A stretch of 64,000 bases of DNA from Afipia sp. OHSU_II-C1 (GTDB taxonomy: Bacteria; Pseudomonadota; Alphaproteobacteria; Rhizobiales; Xanthobacteraceae), in assembly GCF_000497575.1 (NCBI RefSeq), contig NZ_APJI01000025.1, forward strand, positions 1 to 64,000. The letters are read 5' to 3'. How positions within the stretch are numbered: the stretch's first letter is position 1; the number at the start of each line of letters is the position of its first letter. Of this stretch, positions 27,209 to 36,262 are shown piece after piece. The position numbers were made by a program, and so were the translations under genes. The notes beneath the pieces were generated by a model. It was not told where the DNA came from, searched no databases, and saw nothing but the letters and a program-made list of their open reading frames with translations.

Positions 27209-28060
27209 ATGATAGAAGTCAAGCAGTCACAGATATTGTCAGCCACTCGATCAAAAACCGATCCCTCCGGCCATCATTCAATCGATGCGGCATTTCTGCC
27301 GATGTGGGGTGCTCTTCGCAGTTGCGCTGGAATTGGTGGGTTTATTCTCCTTTGGCAGCTTCTCTCAACATTTGAAATTATTAACCCACTGCTGCTCCCG
27401 TCGCCCATCGTACTTCTCAGTACAATGAGGGACATGATTGTCGATGGTTCTATGTTCGTGCATGCTGCTGCGAGCTTGGAGCGGGTCCTCGTCGGGTTTG
27501 CGATTGCTGCTATTGTCGGGATGACACTCGGTGTAGCGCTCGGATGGTGGTCACTCGCGTCGGAACTAATCAAGCCTATCGTTGAGGCGCTTCGACCAAT
27601 ACCGCCGATTGCTTGGACGCCTCTCGCAATTCTTTGGTTCGGCGTTGGTAATGCACCAAGCTACTTCCTTGTTTTTATCGGCGCGGTGTTTCCTATTTTT
27701 GTCAATACGTTCGCGGCTGTGAAAGGACTCGACCACACGCAGGTGAATGCCGCTCGTTGCCTGGGTGCCGGCCCCCGACTCCTTGTCACGGACGTTGTCA
27801 TTCCGGGCGCGCTCCCGATCATCTTTCCTGGTCTAAGGATCGCGCTAGGCGTCGGATGGATGTGTGTCGTTGCGGCTGAGTTGATAGCTGCTCAATCGGG
27901 TCTCGGATACATGATCCAGCAGAGCAGGATGCTTTTACAAACACACTACGTACTAACTGGAATGGTCGTCATCGGAATAATTGGTTTCGCTATGGACGTT
28001 GGTATGGTCTGGCTTGAGCGGCGGCTGATCCCTTGGAAGGGTGGAAGGACAAGAGAATGA
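27209..28060 (+). CDS. ABC transporter permease, sulfonate/nitrate/taurine type
   Basis: A 283-residue inner-membrane permease of the SsuC/TauC family. It has several hydrophobic helices and the cytoplasmic loop ARCLGAGPRLLVTDVVIPGA, which contacts the ATPase (EAA-type loop). The stop overlaps the ATPase gene start in an ATGA junction. With the two following genes it forms a complete importer for an organosulfur or similar small organic anion. Confidence 0.85.
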   Translation: MIEVKQSQILSATRSKTDPSGHHSIDAAFLPMWGALRSCAGIGGFILLWQLLSTFEIINPLLLPSPIVLLSTMRDMIVDGSMFVHAAASLERVLVGFAIAAIVGMTLGVALGWWSLASELIKPIVEALRPIPPIAWTPLAILWFGVGNAPSYFLVFIGAVFPIFVNTFAAVKGLDHTQVNAARCLGAGPRLLVTDVVIPGALPIIFPGLRIALGVGWMCVVAAELIAAQSGLGYMIQQSRMLLQTHYVLTGMVVIGIIGFAMDVGMVWLERRLIPWKGGRTRE

Positions 28061-28881
28061 ACATGGGCACATCAAACCAGATCTGCATTCGAGGTGTCTC
28101 AAAGATTTTCTCCGGTCGCGGAGCGGCTGTGACGGCGTTGGCCGATGTGAACTTGGACATTCGTGCGGGCGAATTTCTGGTGCTGCTCGGCCCGAGTGGT
28201 TGTGGAAAATCAACTCTCCTGAATCTAATTGCGGGCTTCACTAAGTCGACTTTCGGGTCCATCCAGCACGATGGCGCCGAGGTGACTCGTCCCGATCATC
28301 GGAGGACTGTTGTTTTTCAGGAATATGCACTGTTCCCGTGGAAGACGGTCCAGGAGAATGTCGAGTTCGGCCTCAAGGCACAGGGAGTTGCCAAAAAGGA
28401 CCGGGCGGCAGCAGCTCGTCAGCTCCTTGGCGTCGTCCGCTTGGCGGGGTTCGAGAACTGTTATCCCCATGAGATATCGGGCGGAATGAAGCAACGCGCT
28501 GCGATCGCTCGGGCCATCGCGCCGAATCCGGAGATACTGCTCATGGACGAGCCTTTCGGTGCGCTTGACGCGCAGACACGGGTTTTGCTCCAAGAAGAAG
28601 TGGCTCGGATTTCCGCCGAAACAAAGAAAACGATCATTTTCGTCACGCACTCTATCGATGAGGCGGTGTTCCTGGGAGACCGCATCGTCGTAATGAGCAG
28701 CAGGCCGGGCCGCGTACGCGAAATTCATGATGTTGATCTGCCGCGGCCGCGCGTGCCGGAGATGCGGTCTGATAAAACTTACCGGGACTTGGTCGATACA
28801 CTTTGGCTTTCGTTGCGTCCCGACTGGCGGGCCGAAACCGGTGATGTAACTCCAAAAGTGTCAGTGGAGATGGTGCGATGA
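28057..28881 (+). CDS. ABC transporter ATPase, sulfonate/nitrate/taurine type
   Basis: A 274-residue ATPase with Walker A GPSGCGKST (45-53), Q-loop FQEYALFPW, signature ISGGMKQR, Walker B LLMDEPFGALD and the switch His in FVTHSIDEA. It is typical of the SsuB/TauB group. The ATG at 28057 overlaps the permease stop, and the stop overlaps the substrate-binding gene start, so all three are coupled. Confidence 0.88.
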   Translation: MNMGTSNQICIRGVSKIFSGRGAAVTALADVNLDIRAGEFLVLLGPSGCGKSTLLNLIAGFTKSTFGSIQHDGAEVTRPDHRRTVVFQEYALFPWKTVQENVEFGLKAQGVAKKDRAAAARQLLGVVRLAGFENCYPHEISGGMKQRAAIARAIAPNPEILLMDEPFGALDAQTRVLLQEEVARISAETKKTIIFVTHSIDEAVFLGDRIVVMSSRPGRVREIHDVDLPRPRVPEMRSDKTYRDLVDTLWLSLRPDWRAETGDVTPKVSVEMVR

Positions 28882-29912
28882 CTGAGAATCGACGTTCATT
28901 TTTGCGAGGTGTCATTGGTGCGTTTGCTGCCGCATCTGTTTTCTCGCCTGCCTCGGCTCGCGAGCGTAAAACTATCAGAATCGGATGGCAGCCGTCGCAG
29001 CCTGTCTCGGCCCAGATAGCCCATACTTTGGCGAAGACAAACATCCTTGAAAAAAATGACCTTAAGGGCGAGCTTTTGATGTTTAGTTATGGGCCCGCCG
29101 TTAACGAAGCGCTCGTCTCGGGAGCGATCGACGTAGGTTTTGTCGGGGACATGCCATCGGTATCGTTGGCCGCCGCGGGGGCGCCTACGACAGTAGTGGC
29201 ACGGCAGTCCACGTTTCGTGGTTCGATCATTGTCCCTCCCAATAGCAGCATACAAACGATCCAAGACCTTAAAGGAAAGAAGCTCTACGGACCCACAGGG
29301 AGCTCTATCCATCTCGCGGCCCTCAATATGCTGGGAGAAGCAGGGCTCCGTCGAGGATCGGATGTCGAGATCCTCAACATGAGCTTTGCTGAACTCACCG
29401 ATGCGCTAAAGGCAAATAGGATCGAAGCCTTGTTCGTTTGGGATCCTTGGATTGAAAACTTCGTTCGCCAAGGTCTCGCCCGCGTGGTCGCCTCCAAAAC
29501 GGATCTAACGATGGTAATAGCGGCCCGTGACGACTTCAGATCAAAAAATCCTGACGCAGTTGAACGGTTTTTGAAGGCTCACAAGGAGGCGCTTCTCTTT
29601 GCTGCGCGCAATCATGAAAAGACAAATGCTTGGTTTCGCGAGCCCGCGGCGGCTCAGGCGCTTGATCCAGCTACGGTAGAGCAAGCAGCTTCTTACGACC
29701 CGCAATGGAATGCAAAAAAGCAGCAAGATATACGGCTTTCGTTTAACGCTGCGGAAAAGGATCGATATCTTGGCCTTGGCCGGCAGGCTTTCGAGCTGAA
29801 GATCTTCCCCAGCGCGCCACCTCTTGAGCGAAAAATAGATATGAGCGCGGCGGAACGCCTCGATGCAAGTTCATGGGAATTCGACCCAGCATCAGTCTTG
29901 GTCAAACAGTGA
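28878..29912 (+). CDS. ABC transporter substrate-binding protein, SsuA-like, Tat-type signal
   Basis: A 344-residue periplasmic binding protein. The leader NRRSFLRGVIGAFAAAS fits a twin-arginine signal, with likely cleavage after the Ala of SPASA. The mature part shows the SsuA/NMT1 pattern: IRIGWQPSQP, VNEALVSGAIDVGFVGDMPS, LKGKKLYGP and a Trp-rich ligand region ALFVWDPW. It likely binds an aliphatic sulfonate or a similar anion. It closes the three-gene importer operon. Confidence 0.85.
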   Translation: MTENRRSFLRGVIGAFAAASVFSPASARERKTIRIGWQPSQPVSAQIAHTLAKTNILEKNDLKGELLMFSYGPAVNEALVSGAIDVGFVGDMPSVSLAAAGAPTTVVARQSTFRGSIIVPPNSSIQTIQDLKGKKLYGPTGSSIHLAALNMLGEAGLRRGSDVEILNMSFAELTDALKANRIEALFVWDPWIENFVRQGLARVVASKTDLTMVIAARDDFRSKNPDAVERFLKAHKEALLFAARNHEKTNAWFREPAAAQALDPATVEQAASYDPQWNAKKQQDIRLSFNAAEKDRYLGLGRQAFELKIFPSAPPLERKIDMSAAERLDASSWEFDPASVLVKQ

Positions 29913-29939
29913 TACGTGCTTTGTGTTCCTACCAGCGCG

Positions 29940-30240
29940 GACGCTGGCTCGAACCTGATCGACCGCGCTCGGCTCTGAGTGGCCATTGAGCCGCGCGGGT
30001 TACCCGCCAAGGCGGACTTGGCCGGGTATCGTCTGGCTACATTATCTTCCTGCTGGTGGTCATCAACACGGCGCGGGTACGTTCCGCGGCTTCCTGCAGT
30101 TCTTTGCCACCTACCTTTCGCTGGCGTTCGGCGATGTGTTCGCAGGGCTTTTTGGTATCCGGTCGTCATCTGCACGGCGGTCGCGACGATCGGTTCAATC
30201 GTGCTGCCGAAAAGGCCGAAGCTCGATACCGACGGCTAAG
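29940..30240 (+). pseudogene. Decayed membrane-protein gene, C-terminal remnant
   Basis: Three frames read in turn give one membrane protein tail: GYIIFLLVVINTARVR, then FRGFLQFFATYLSLAFGDVF, then PVVICTAVATIGSIVLPKRP followed by a stop near 30240. Two frameshifts break it, so it is not functional. Helical spacing resembles the end of a transporter, but the family was not identified. Confidence 0.5.
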
Positions 30241-30314
30241 ACGTGCTTCGCAATCCACGGACCGTCGTACGGCGGCTCGTGTTTCGTCTTCTTTCATCTT
30301 CCGGGATCGATGGC

Positions 30315-31277
30315 ATGACTTCCAAAAAATTCAGCAACTACAAGGCCGCCGTTGTTCAGGTCGCGTCAAATCCGACCGACACTATCGCATCCGCCCAGAA
30401 GGCCGTGAGCCTGATCGAACAGACGGCCAAGGCCGGCGCCCGACTGGTGGTTTTTCCCGAAGCTTTCCTTGGCGGCTATCCCAAAGGCAATTCGTTCGGC
30501 GCCCCGATCGGGCTGCGCAAGCCCGAAGGGCGCGAAGCATTCCGGACGTACTGGGAGCAGGCAATCGATCTCGACGGGCCTGAAGTCGAGGTGATCGCCA
30601 CGGCGACGGCCGCTACAGGGGTCTTCGGCGTCATCGGCTGCATCGAGCGGGAGCATGGCACGCTGTATTGTACTGTGCTGTTCTTCGATGGTGCGAATGG
30701 CCTTGTGGGCAAGCATCGCAAGCTGATGCCGACCGCTGGCGAGCGGCTGATCTGGGGATTCGGTGACGGATCCACCATGCCGGTCTTCAAGACCTCGCTC
30801 GGCACCATCGGGGCGGTGATCTGCTGGGAAAACTATATGCCGATGCTGCGTATGCACATGTACAGCCAGGGCATCAGCATCTACTGCGCGCCCACGGCGG
30901 ATGACCGCGACACCTGGCTGGCCAGCATGCAGCATGTCGCAATCGAGGGGCGCTGCTTTGTGCTGACGGCCTGCCAGCACCTCAAGCGCGGTGCGTTTCC
31001 TGAGAACTACGAATGTTCGCTCGGCAACGATCCCGAGACCGTGCTAATGCGTGGCGGCAGCGCCATCATCAACCCGTTTGGCAAGGTGCTGGCGGGGCCG
31101 CACTTCGAGGGCGAAACAATTCTCTATGCCGACATCGACCTCGATGACGTGGCGCGCGGCAAATACGATTTCGATGCGACGGGTCATTATTCACGGCCCG
31201 ACGTGTTCCAGCTTATCGTTGACGATCGGCCGAAAGCGGTGGTGTCCACGGTCAGCGGTACGCCTACTAAGGCCTGA
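30315..31277 (+). CDS. Nitrilase
   Basis: A 320-residue carbon-nitrogen hydrolase of the nitrilase branch. The catalytic triad is visible: Glu49 in FPEAFLGGYP, Lys136 in KHRKLMPT and Cys170 in VICWENYMP. It converts organic nitriles to carboxylic acids and ammonia; the substrate is probably an aliphatic or arylaliphatic nitrile. The ATG at 30315 is preferred over the longer frame because it precedes the conserved YKAAVVQVAS strand. A flavin reductase gene follows within 10 bases. A decayed second nitrilase copy lies at about 32290-32630. Confidence 0.88.
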   Translation: MTSKKFSNYKAAVVQVASNPTDTIASAQKAVSLIEQTAKAGARLVVFPEAFLGGYPKGNSFGAPIGLRKPEGREAFRTYWEQAIDLDGPEVEVIATATAATGVFGVIGCIEREHGTLYCTVLFFDGANGLVGKHRKLMPTAGERLIWGFGDGSTMPVFKTSLGTIGAVICWENYMPMLRMHMYSQGISIYCAPTADDRDTWLASMQHVAIEGRCFVLTACQHLKRGAFPENYECSLGNDPETVLMRGGSAIINPFGKVLAGPHFEGETILYADIDLDDVARGKYDFDATGHYSRPDVFQLIVDDRPKAVVSTVSGTPTKA

Positions 31278-31287
31278 CGAGGATCAT

Positions 31288-31938
31288 ATGCTCTTCGATA
31301 TGGGCCGGCTCGCAGCGGACATCCGCTACAAAATCCTCACGGCAACCGTTACTCCGCGCCCCATCGCGTGGGTGACGACCCGCTCGACTGACGGCATCGC
31401 AAACGCGGCGCCGTTCAGCTTCTTCAATGTGCTGGGGCACGAACCTCCCACGGTTGTGCTTGGTCTGTTGCGCCATCCCGAAAAGGGATTGAAAGACACG
31501 GCGGAGAATATCCTCGCGACCGGGGAGTTCGTCGTGCATCTCGTGCCGTACCAGATGGCGGATGCGATGAACGCGACCTGTGTCGATGCGCCGCCCGAGG
31601 TCGATGAACTTTCACTGGCTGGCTTGCGGACGATACCATCGCAGATGGTTTCACCGCCGCGTATCGTCGGGAGTCCGGTGGCGTTCGAATGCCGCAGCAT
31701 TTCGTCTCACGAGACAGGACCGAGGCAAGTCGCCTTGATCGGCGAAGTCGTGTGCGCCCACGTGGCGGATGAATTCGTCCTTGATGCTAGCAAGGGTTAC
31801 ATTGACACGCTTGCACTGGATCTCATCGCCCGCATGCACGGCAGCGGATGGTATGCGCGTCCAGCCGATCTATTCCAGTTGGCACGGCCGGCGCCGATCA
31901 GGCGTGGTGCCCGTAGTGGTCGGCGCGAGCCGAAGTAG
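31288..31938 (+). CDS. Flavin reductase-like FMN-binding protein
   Basis: A 216-residue protein of the flavin reductase-like (flavoredoxin/DIM6) family. It shows TPRPIAWVTTRS, NAAPFSFFNVLGHEPP and an FMN-phosphate-binding KDTAENILATGEFVVHL. The ATG at 31288 follows GAGG. It probably supplies reduced FMN or acts as an oxidoreductase in the nitrilase pathway; the partner monooxygenase is not in the window. It is coexpressed with nitrilase (10-base gap). Confidence 0.8.
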   Translation: MLFDMGRLAADIRYKILTATVTPRPIAWVTTRSTDGIANAAPFSFFNVLGHEPPTVVLGLLRHPEKGLKDTAENILATGEFVVHLVPYQMADAMNATCVDAPPEVDELSLAGLRTIPSQMVSPPRIVGSPVAFECRSISSHETGPRQVALIGEVVCAHVADEFVLDASKGYIDTLALDLIARMHGSGWYARPADLFQLARPAPIRRGARSGRREPK

Positions 31939-32289
31939 TGCTGGGAGGCTACGAGCCCATAAATCCCGGCCGGTTATATACCGGACACACAGAGAAATCC
32001 GGTCTCGTTTCAAAGCGCTGCGAAGCGGGCTTAGTGTCAAACCTATATGGAAGTATGGTCGCAGTTTTGTTCTGAATGCTGCGCCGGCTGGGCCGCTAGC
32101 GCCTATGGAGGCAGACTGCGAGTCATGCACGGCCTCTTGCGCGTTGCCCAATTGGCACGCACTATTCGGAGCAGCCGGTCAGGGCGAAAAATTCGGCGTC
32201 AGGGAACCGAATGGTACGCCGGATGCTCTCCACAGCTAGTGTCCGCTTTATGCGATCTCCGTGCTCGATCGGTTCTCGTGTCTTAAATC
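31939..32289. other. Intergenic stretch before the nitrilase remnant
   Basis: About 350 bases with no recognised gene. Short open frames on the plus strand (for example near 32047-32286) show no family resemblance. It may include more of the decayed material found just downstream. Confidence 0.3.
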
Positions 32290-32630
32290 CGCGACTGTGC
32301 GCCGACAGCCGACGATCGGATAGTCGGGTGGCTAGTATGCGCCAAGGTCGCTGTTTTGTGCTTTCCGCCTGTCAATACCTGATCCGGAAAGACTTCCCCT
32401 CGGATATGCACAATGCAATTACCGATCAGTCGGATGACATGCTCATGCGCGGCGGGAGCGTTATCATCAATCCACTCAGGTAGGTCGTGGTCCAACATTC
32501 AATGGTGAGCATATATTGACGGCAGAGCTCGGCATATGACCTTGCACGTGGCAAACAATGTTGTTGGCCGTTACGCATGGCCGGATCTCTTTCGCCTGAC
32601 GGTGGACGAAAGGTCAATGCCGCCATTTAG
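32290..32630 (+). pseudogene. Decayed second nitrilase, C-terminal remnant
   Basis: Read across frames, the stretch aligns with the C-terminal third of the intact nitrilase. CAPTADDR is followed by ASMRQGRCFVLSACQYLIRK, then LMRGGSVIINP, and, after further shifts, LARGK and RYAWPDLFRLTVDERS. Several frameshifts and an in-frame stop break it, and no upstream catalytic region remains. It is evidence of a duplicated or separately acquired nitrilase. Confidence 0.75.
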
Positions 32631-32783
32631 CGCCCGATATTGCTTCGTTTTCTGTATTAATACGAAACGAGCAGACGATCATTCTCTTTGAAGATCGCTG
32701 CATGGCATGAATGTTGGCTGTTTCAGCTCCAAAATGAAAAGCTAAGCTATTGTTCTCCTGTTGTTTTCGGTCAGAATCGGCAG

Positions 32784-32954
32784 ATGTCGTATTTAGAGCG
32801 CCGGACGCGGAACGATCGCCTGTTAGACACACCCGGAGAAACGTCTGCCGATCCTATGCCGTCAGATAAGATATCTGCGTCGCGCGCCGGCGTTGTGCTG
32901 TTCTGGCTCGTCGTGATCGCTCTGGTTGTGGCACGCGCGTTCTATCGGAGCTAG
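32784..32954 (+). CDS. Small single-helix membrane protein
   Basis: A 56-residue frame starting MSYLERRTRNDRLLD and ending in one strong membrane helix (AGVVLFWLVVIALVVARAF). No family is known to me. It lacks a strong ribosome binding site, and it is convergent with the LysR gene downstream. It may be real but is low confidence. Confidence 0.35.
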   Translation: MSYLERRTRNDRLLDTPGETSADPMPSDKISASRAGVVLFWLVVIALVVARAFYRS

Positions 32955-32964
32955 CGGGGCGTTT

Positions 32965-33861
32965 TCATGCTCTGCCCCGTTTTTGCAAAAGCCGTTCAAA
33001 TGCTATGGCGGCGGGCATTGTAATCTGGCCGATGGCCTTCAACTTCCACAACGTGCGTTCGATGTGTAGGCCTTTCATCGCAACGGCTTTCAGGCGGCCG
33101 AGAGCAATTTGATCCCGAGTCGCCGAACGCGACACGATGGAGACACCGAGCGTGGCCGCAACTGTATTCTTGATCGCTTCCGTGCTCCCGATCTCGAGTG
33201 TCCGCGCGGGTTCGATCCCATGCGCAGCCAACGCCTGTGTGACCACTTCTCGCGATCCTGAGCCGGGCTCACGGATCACTAGAATCTCATCGTTGATCAG
33301 CTTTGGATCGATCGGGCTCTCTATCGATGCAAATGGATGATCAGGACTGACGATCAACTCCATCACATCGATCTGCCATGGCTCCGATGCCAGAGTATCG
33401 TCATCAACCGGTCCCTCCACCAATGCAATCTCGATCTTATGCTCGATCATGAGTTCGGCGATGTCGCGGGTGTTGGCGCTGACCAGATGCAGGTCGATCC
33501 CAGGATGTGCCGCATGGAAGGCACCAAGAACATCGGGGATTAGGTAAGTCGCTATCGTCGTACTGGCACCGATCCGTAAGAGGCCGCTGTCCAGACCGCG
33601 CAGCGCGCGCAATTCTTCCTCCGCGGACCGTTCGGCAGCGAATAGTGTTTCTGCATGACGCATCAGCGCCCGTCCTTCGCGTGTCGGAGTGACGCCGCGG
33701 GGAGAGCGGTCAAGCAGCCGACATCCAAGCTGTAACTCAAAGTCGCGTACGCCTTTTGAGATCGATGGCTGACTGAGACGCAGGATCTCCGCCGCTTTCG
33801 AGAAGCTGCCCGACTGCGCGACAGCGGTGAACAGACGCAGAAGATGGAGATTGAGAGACAT
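32965..33861 (-). CDS. LysR-family regulator, divergent from a YeiH-type gene
   Basis: A 298-residue LysR protein with helix-turn-helix LFTAVAQSGSFSKAAEILRL, then SQPSISKGVRDFELQLG. The effector domain resembles the CysL/CbbR-like branch. Divergent LysR-YeiH pairs are widespread, and the regulator usually controls the exporter gene. The 96-base intergenic region at 33862-33957 contains both promoters. Confidence 0.85.
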   Translation of the reverse strand: MSLNLHLLRLFTAVAQSGSFSKAAEILRLSQPSISKGVRDFELQLGCRLLDRSPRGVTPTREGRALMRHAETLFAAERSAEEELRALRGLDSGLLRIGASTTIATYLIPDVLGAFHAAHPGIDLHLVSANTRDIAELMIEHKIEIALVEGPVDDDTLASEPWQIDVMELIVSPDHPFASIESPIDPKLINDEILVIREPGSGSREVVTQALAAHGIEPARTLEIGSTEAIKNTVAATLGVSIVSRSATRDQIALGRLKAVAMKGLHIERTLWKLKAIGQITMPAAIAFERLLQKRGRA

Positions 33862-33957
33862 AGCTTCTTTCTATCGATCTAGTGAAAAAAGATATTATCG
33901 CAAGCGATCCGATTGCAGCATAAATTTCTCTCATCGTAAAAGAAGAAATCGCGATTA

Positions 33958-35007
33958 ATGACCACCTCAGTCTCGCAAGAGAGAAAAACACTGCGGAACG
34001 AAATTCTCGGACTTTTCTGGGGTGTCGCCCTGTGCCTTCTAGTCACTCTGCTATCTATAGCGGCGCAGGAGCTTGAGATTGGGTTGCTTGGCGCACCGTA
34101 TATCGAAGCTTTGGTCATCGCGATTCTTTTCGGAATGGCAATACGCGCGGTCTGGACGCCTGGACAGCGCTGGGCCTCGGGCATCTCATTCAGTGCCAAA
34201 CAGCTTCTTGAGGTCGCCGTAGTGTTGCTAGGCGCATCACTCAATCTTGCGACAATTGCGGCGTCTGGGCCGCTGCTACTTCTGATCGTGATCGCGATCG
34301 TTGGGGTTTCGCTTGTATGCAGCTACGGCATCAGTCGCGTGCTTGGTTTGTCGCAGAAAATCTCGATCTTGATTGCATGCGGGAATTCGATCTGCGGAAA
34401 CTCAGCCATCGCGGCGGCGGCGCCGGTAATCAATGCGAGCAGTGACGATGTTGGTGCGTCGATCTCGTTTACGGCCATCCTTGGCGTTCTCACTGTGCTC
34501 GGTCTGCCGCTGCTGGTCCCGCTGTTCGATCTGTCATCGAGGCAATACGGCGTTCTCGCAGGATTGACCGTCTACGCCGTGCCCCAGGTTCTCGCTGCTA
34601 CGGTGCCTGTAAGTTTTGTGAGTGCGCAGGTCGGAACGCTGGTGAAACTCATTCGTGTTTTGATGCTAGGCCCGGTTCTCATCGGTTTGACGCTGGTCAT
34701 GCGAATCAAAGCAGGCAGGTCATCGTCAATGGCTCCCGGAGGCAATAATCCGCTTACATGGGTGCCGTGGTTCATCCCGGCGTTTCTTGCCTTTGCGGCA
34801 TTGCGCTCGCTTGGTTTGATTCCCGATTTTGCCATCGCGCCGATCGGCAAGGTAGCGGGCTTTCTGACGGTGGTTTCGATGGCGGCGCTCGGTCTCGGTG
34901 TCGACCTCACGTTGATCGGTCGGGCCGGTGTTCGCATCACAGCAGCGGTGCTGCTGTCGCTGACCTTGCTCTTAGCGGTCAGCTTACTTGCGATTCGCTT
35001 TTTCTGA
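33958..35007 (+). CDS. YeiH/UPF0324 family putative sulfate exporter
   Basis: A 349-residue polytopic membrane protein of the Cons_hypoth698 (YeiH) family, with about 9-10 hydrophobic helices. Conserved motifs include AKQLLEVAVVLLGASLN and CGNSICGNSAIAAAAPVI. The family is annotated as putative sulfate exporter, possibly relevant when sulfonates or other sulfur compounds are degraded by neighbouring pathways. The ATG at 33958 is divergent from the LysR gene. Confidence 0.85.
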   Translation: MTTSVSQERKTLRNEILGLFWGVALCLLVTLLSIAAQELEIGLLGAPYIEALVIAILFGMAIRAVWTPGQRWASGISFSAKQLLEVAVVLLGASLNLATIAASGPLLLLIVIAIVGVSLVCSYGISRVLGLSQKISILIACGNSICGNSAIAAAAPVINASSDDVGASISFTAILGVLTVLGLPLLVPLFDLSSRQYGVLAGLTVYAVPQVLAATVPVSFVSAQVGTLVKLIRVLMLGPVLIGLTLVMRIKAGRSSSMAPGGNNPLTWVPWFIPAFLAFAALRSLGLIPDFAIAPIGKVAGFLTVVSMAALGLGVDLTLIGRAGVRITAAVLLSLTLLLAVSLLAIRFF

Positions 35008-35189
35008 GCCGTGGACATATGCGTCCTAACCTCCAAGATTGATCTGTTACGGATTGGCATAGAAAGAAGCCGGGAGCTTGTCAGGGCCCCGGGCAGTATG
35101 GGAGGAACGCCCGATGGCGTTTGCTGCCATTTGCGGCCAACGAAGGCCTGTCCGCTAGCGGCTCAGGGGTATCGAAGCTGGCAGTTATT

Positions 35190-35560
35190 TCATGGTCGGG
35201 ATGACGAACTCCACACACTCCTTGACGCCCGATGGCCAGCGCGAGGTGACCGTCTTGGTCTTGGTGTAGAAGCGAATCGAACCAGACCATACTGGTTGAG
35301 GTCACCGACGGAGCGCTTCCAGCCGCCGAAGGCGTAGTGCGCCACCGGCACCGGGATAGGCACGTTGACGCCGACGATGGCGACATTGACGCTTGGCAGC
35401 GAAATCACGCGCAGCGTCGCCGTTGCGGGTGAAGATCGCAAACACCGTTGCCGTACTCATGCTCCGACGGCAGCGCGACCGCTTCGTTGAACGCCTTTGC
35501 ACGGACGACAGAGAGCACCGAGCCGGCCTCGATCGAGATTGAGACGCGAACCTCATGGTC
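35190..35560 (-). pseudogene. Decayed methylmalonate-semialdehyde dehydrogenase, C-terminal remnant
   Basis: Read on the minus strand across shifts, the sequence matches the C-terminal part of an MmsA-type enzyme: [39 protein letters not shown] and [20 protein letters not shown], then DLNQYGL. Several frameshifts are present and the catalytic N-terminal two-thirds is missing. An intact paralogue starts about 700 bases further on in the same orientation. Confidence 0.75.
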
Positions 35561-35606
35561 TCGTTGCCAATTCCTCCAACTGTAGAGATGGCGCAAAGGT
35601 TTCCTG

Positions 35607-36170
35607 TTGTCGATTGGTCACTACGTGATCGCGTTCTACGCCACGCTGATAGAGGCTGAGATCGTTCCGGAAGCGCAACTGGAGACCTCTGTGGCGACCC
35701 TGAGCCTATCTAATGCAATCAGTCGGTTCTGCTCCGTCGTCAATGAGTTCCGGAAGGTCGTCCTCGAGCAAAATTTTTCCATCCCGCGTGAGTACCTCAA
35801 TCTGTTGAAAACCATGCTTGATCAACTTCTTCGCGGCGACGAGTGCACGGCGGGCAAGCGCAAGGTCGCCGTCAAGCCGGATCAAGCAACGCGTCCGGCA
35901 ACTGACTTGCCGAAGCGGTGGGCGCAGCTTGCAGGATGTGGTGGATCAGTTGCGGCCCTATGTTCTGGGTGGAGCGCTTACTTCCGGCTGGCGCAAACGC
36001 CGAAGGTCCGGCGAGAGCTGGATCAATGGCTGCGGCACCGGTTGGGTCATCCAGCTCAAACATTGGAAACGCGGCACGACCATGTGCAAGGAACTGGTGG
36101 CGCAACAGCGGCATGCTCCTCAACGCCGTGCTGACCCTCGGAGCGGCTGGGATTGCCCCGTCTCTCATGA
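35607..36170 (+). pseudogene. Decayed group II intron maturase C-terminus with flanking fragment
   Basis: In the second half, several frames give the C-terminal end of a group II intron reverse transcriptase/maturase: DVVDQLRPYVLG, WSAYFRLAQTPKVRRELDQW, IQLKHWKRGTTM and WWRNSGMLLNAVLTL. Frameshifts and an internal deletion separate these pieces. The first half (about 35607-35890) is an open frame without recognised family. No intact intron RNA domain was identified. Confidence 0.6.
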
Positions 36171-36262
36171 CCTCAATTTCTCGAACCGCCCGGTGCGGAC
36201 CCGCATGCCGGGTGGTGTAGCAGGGGAGCGACCCAAAAGGTCGCCCCCTATGCGGATCGAGA

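Noticed and set aside
31051-31287. N-terminal extension of the flavin reductase into the nitrilase gene
   Set aside because: It lies out of frame inside the nitrilase coding region; the ATG at 31288 with GAGG fits the family start.
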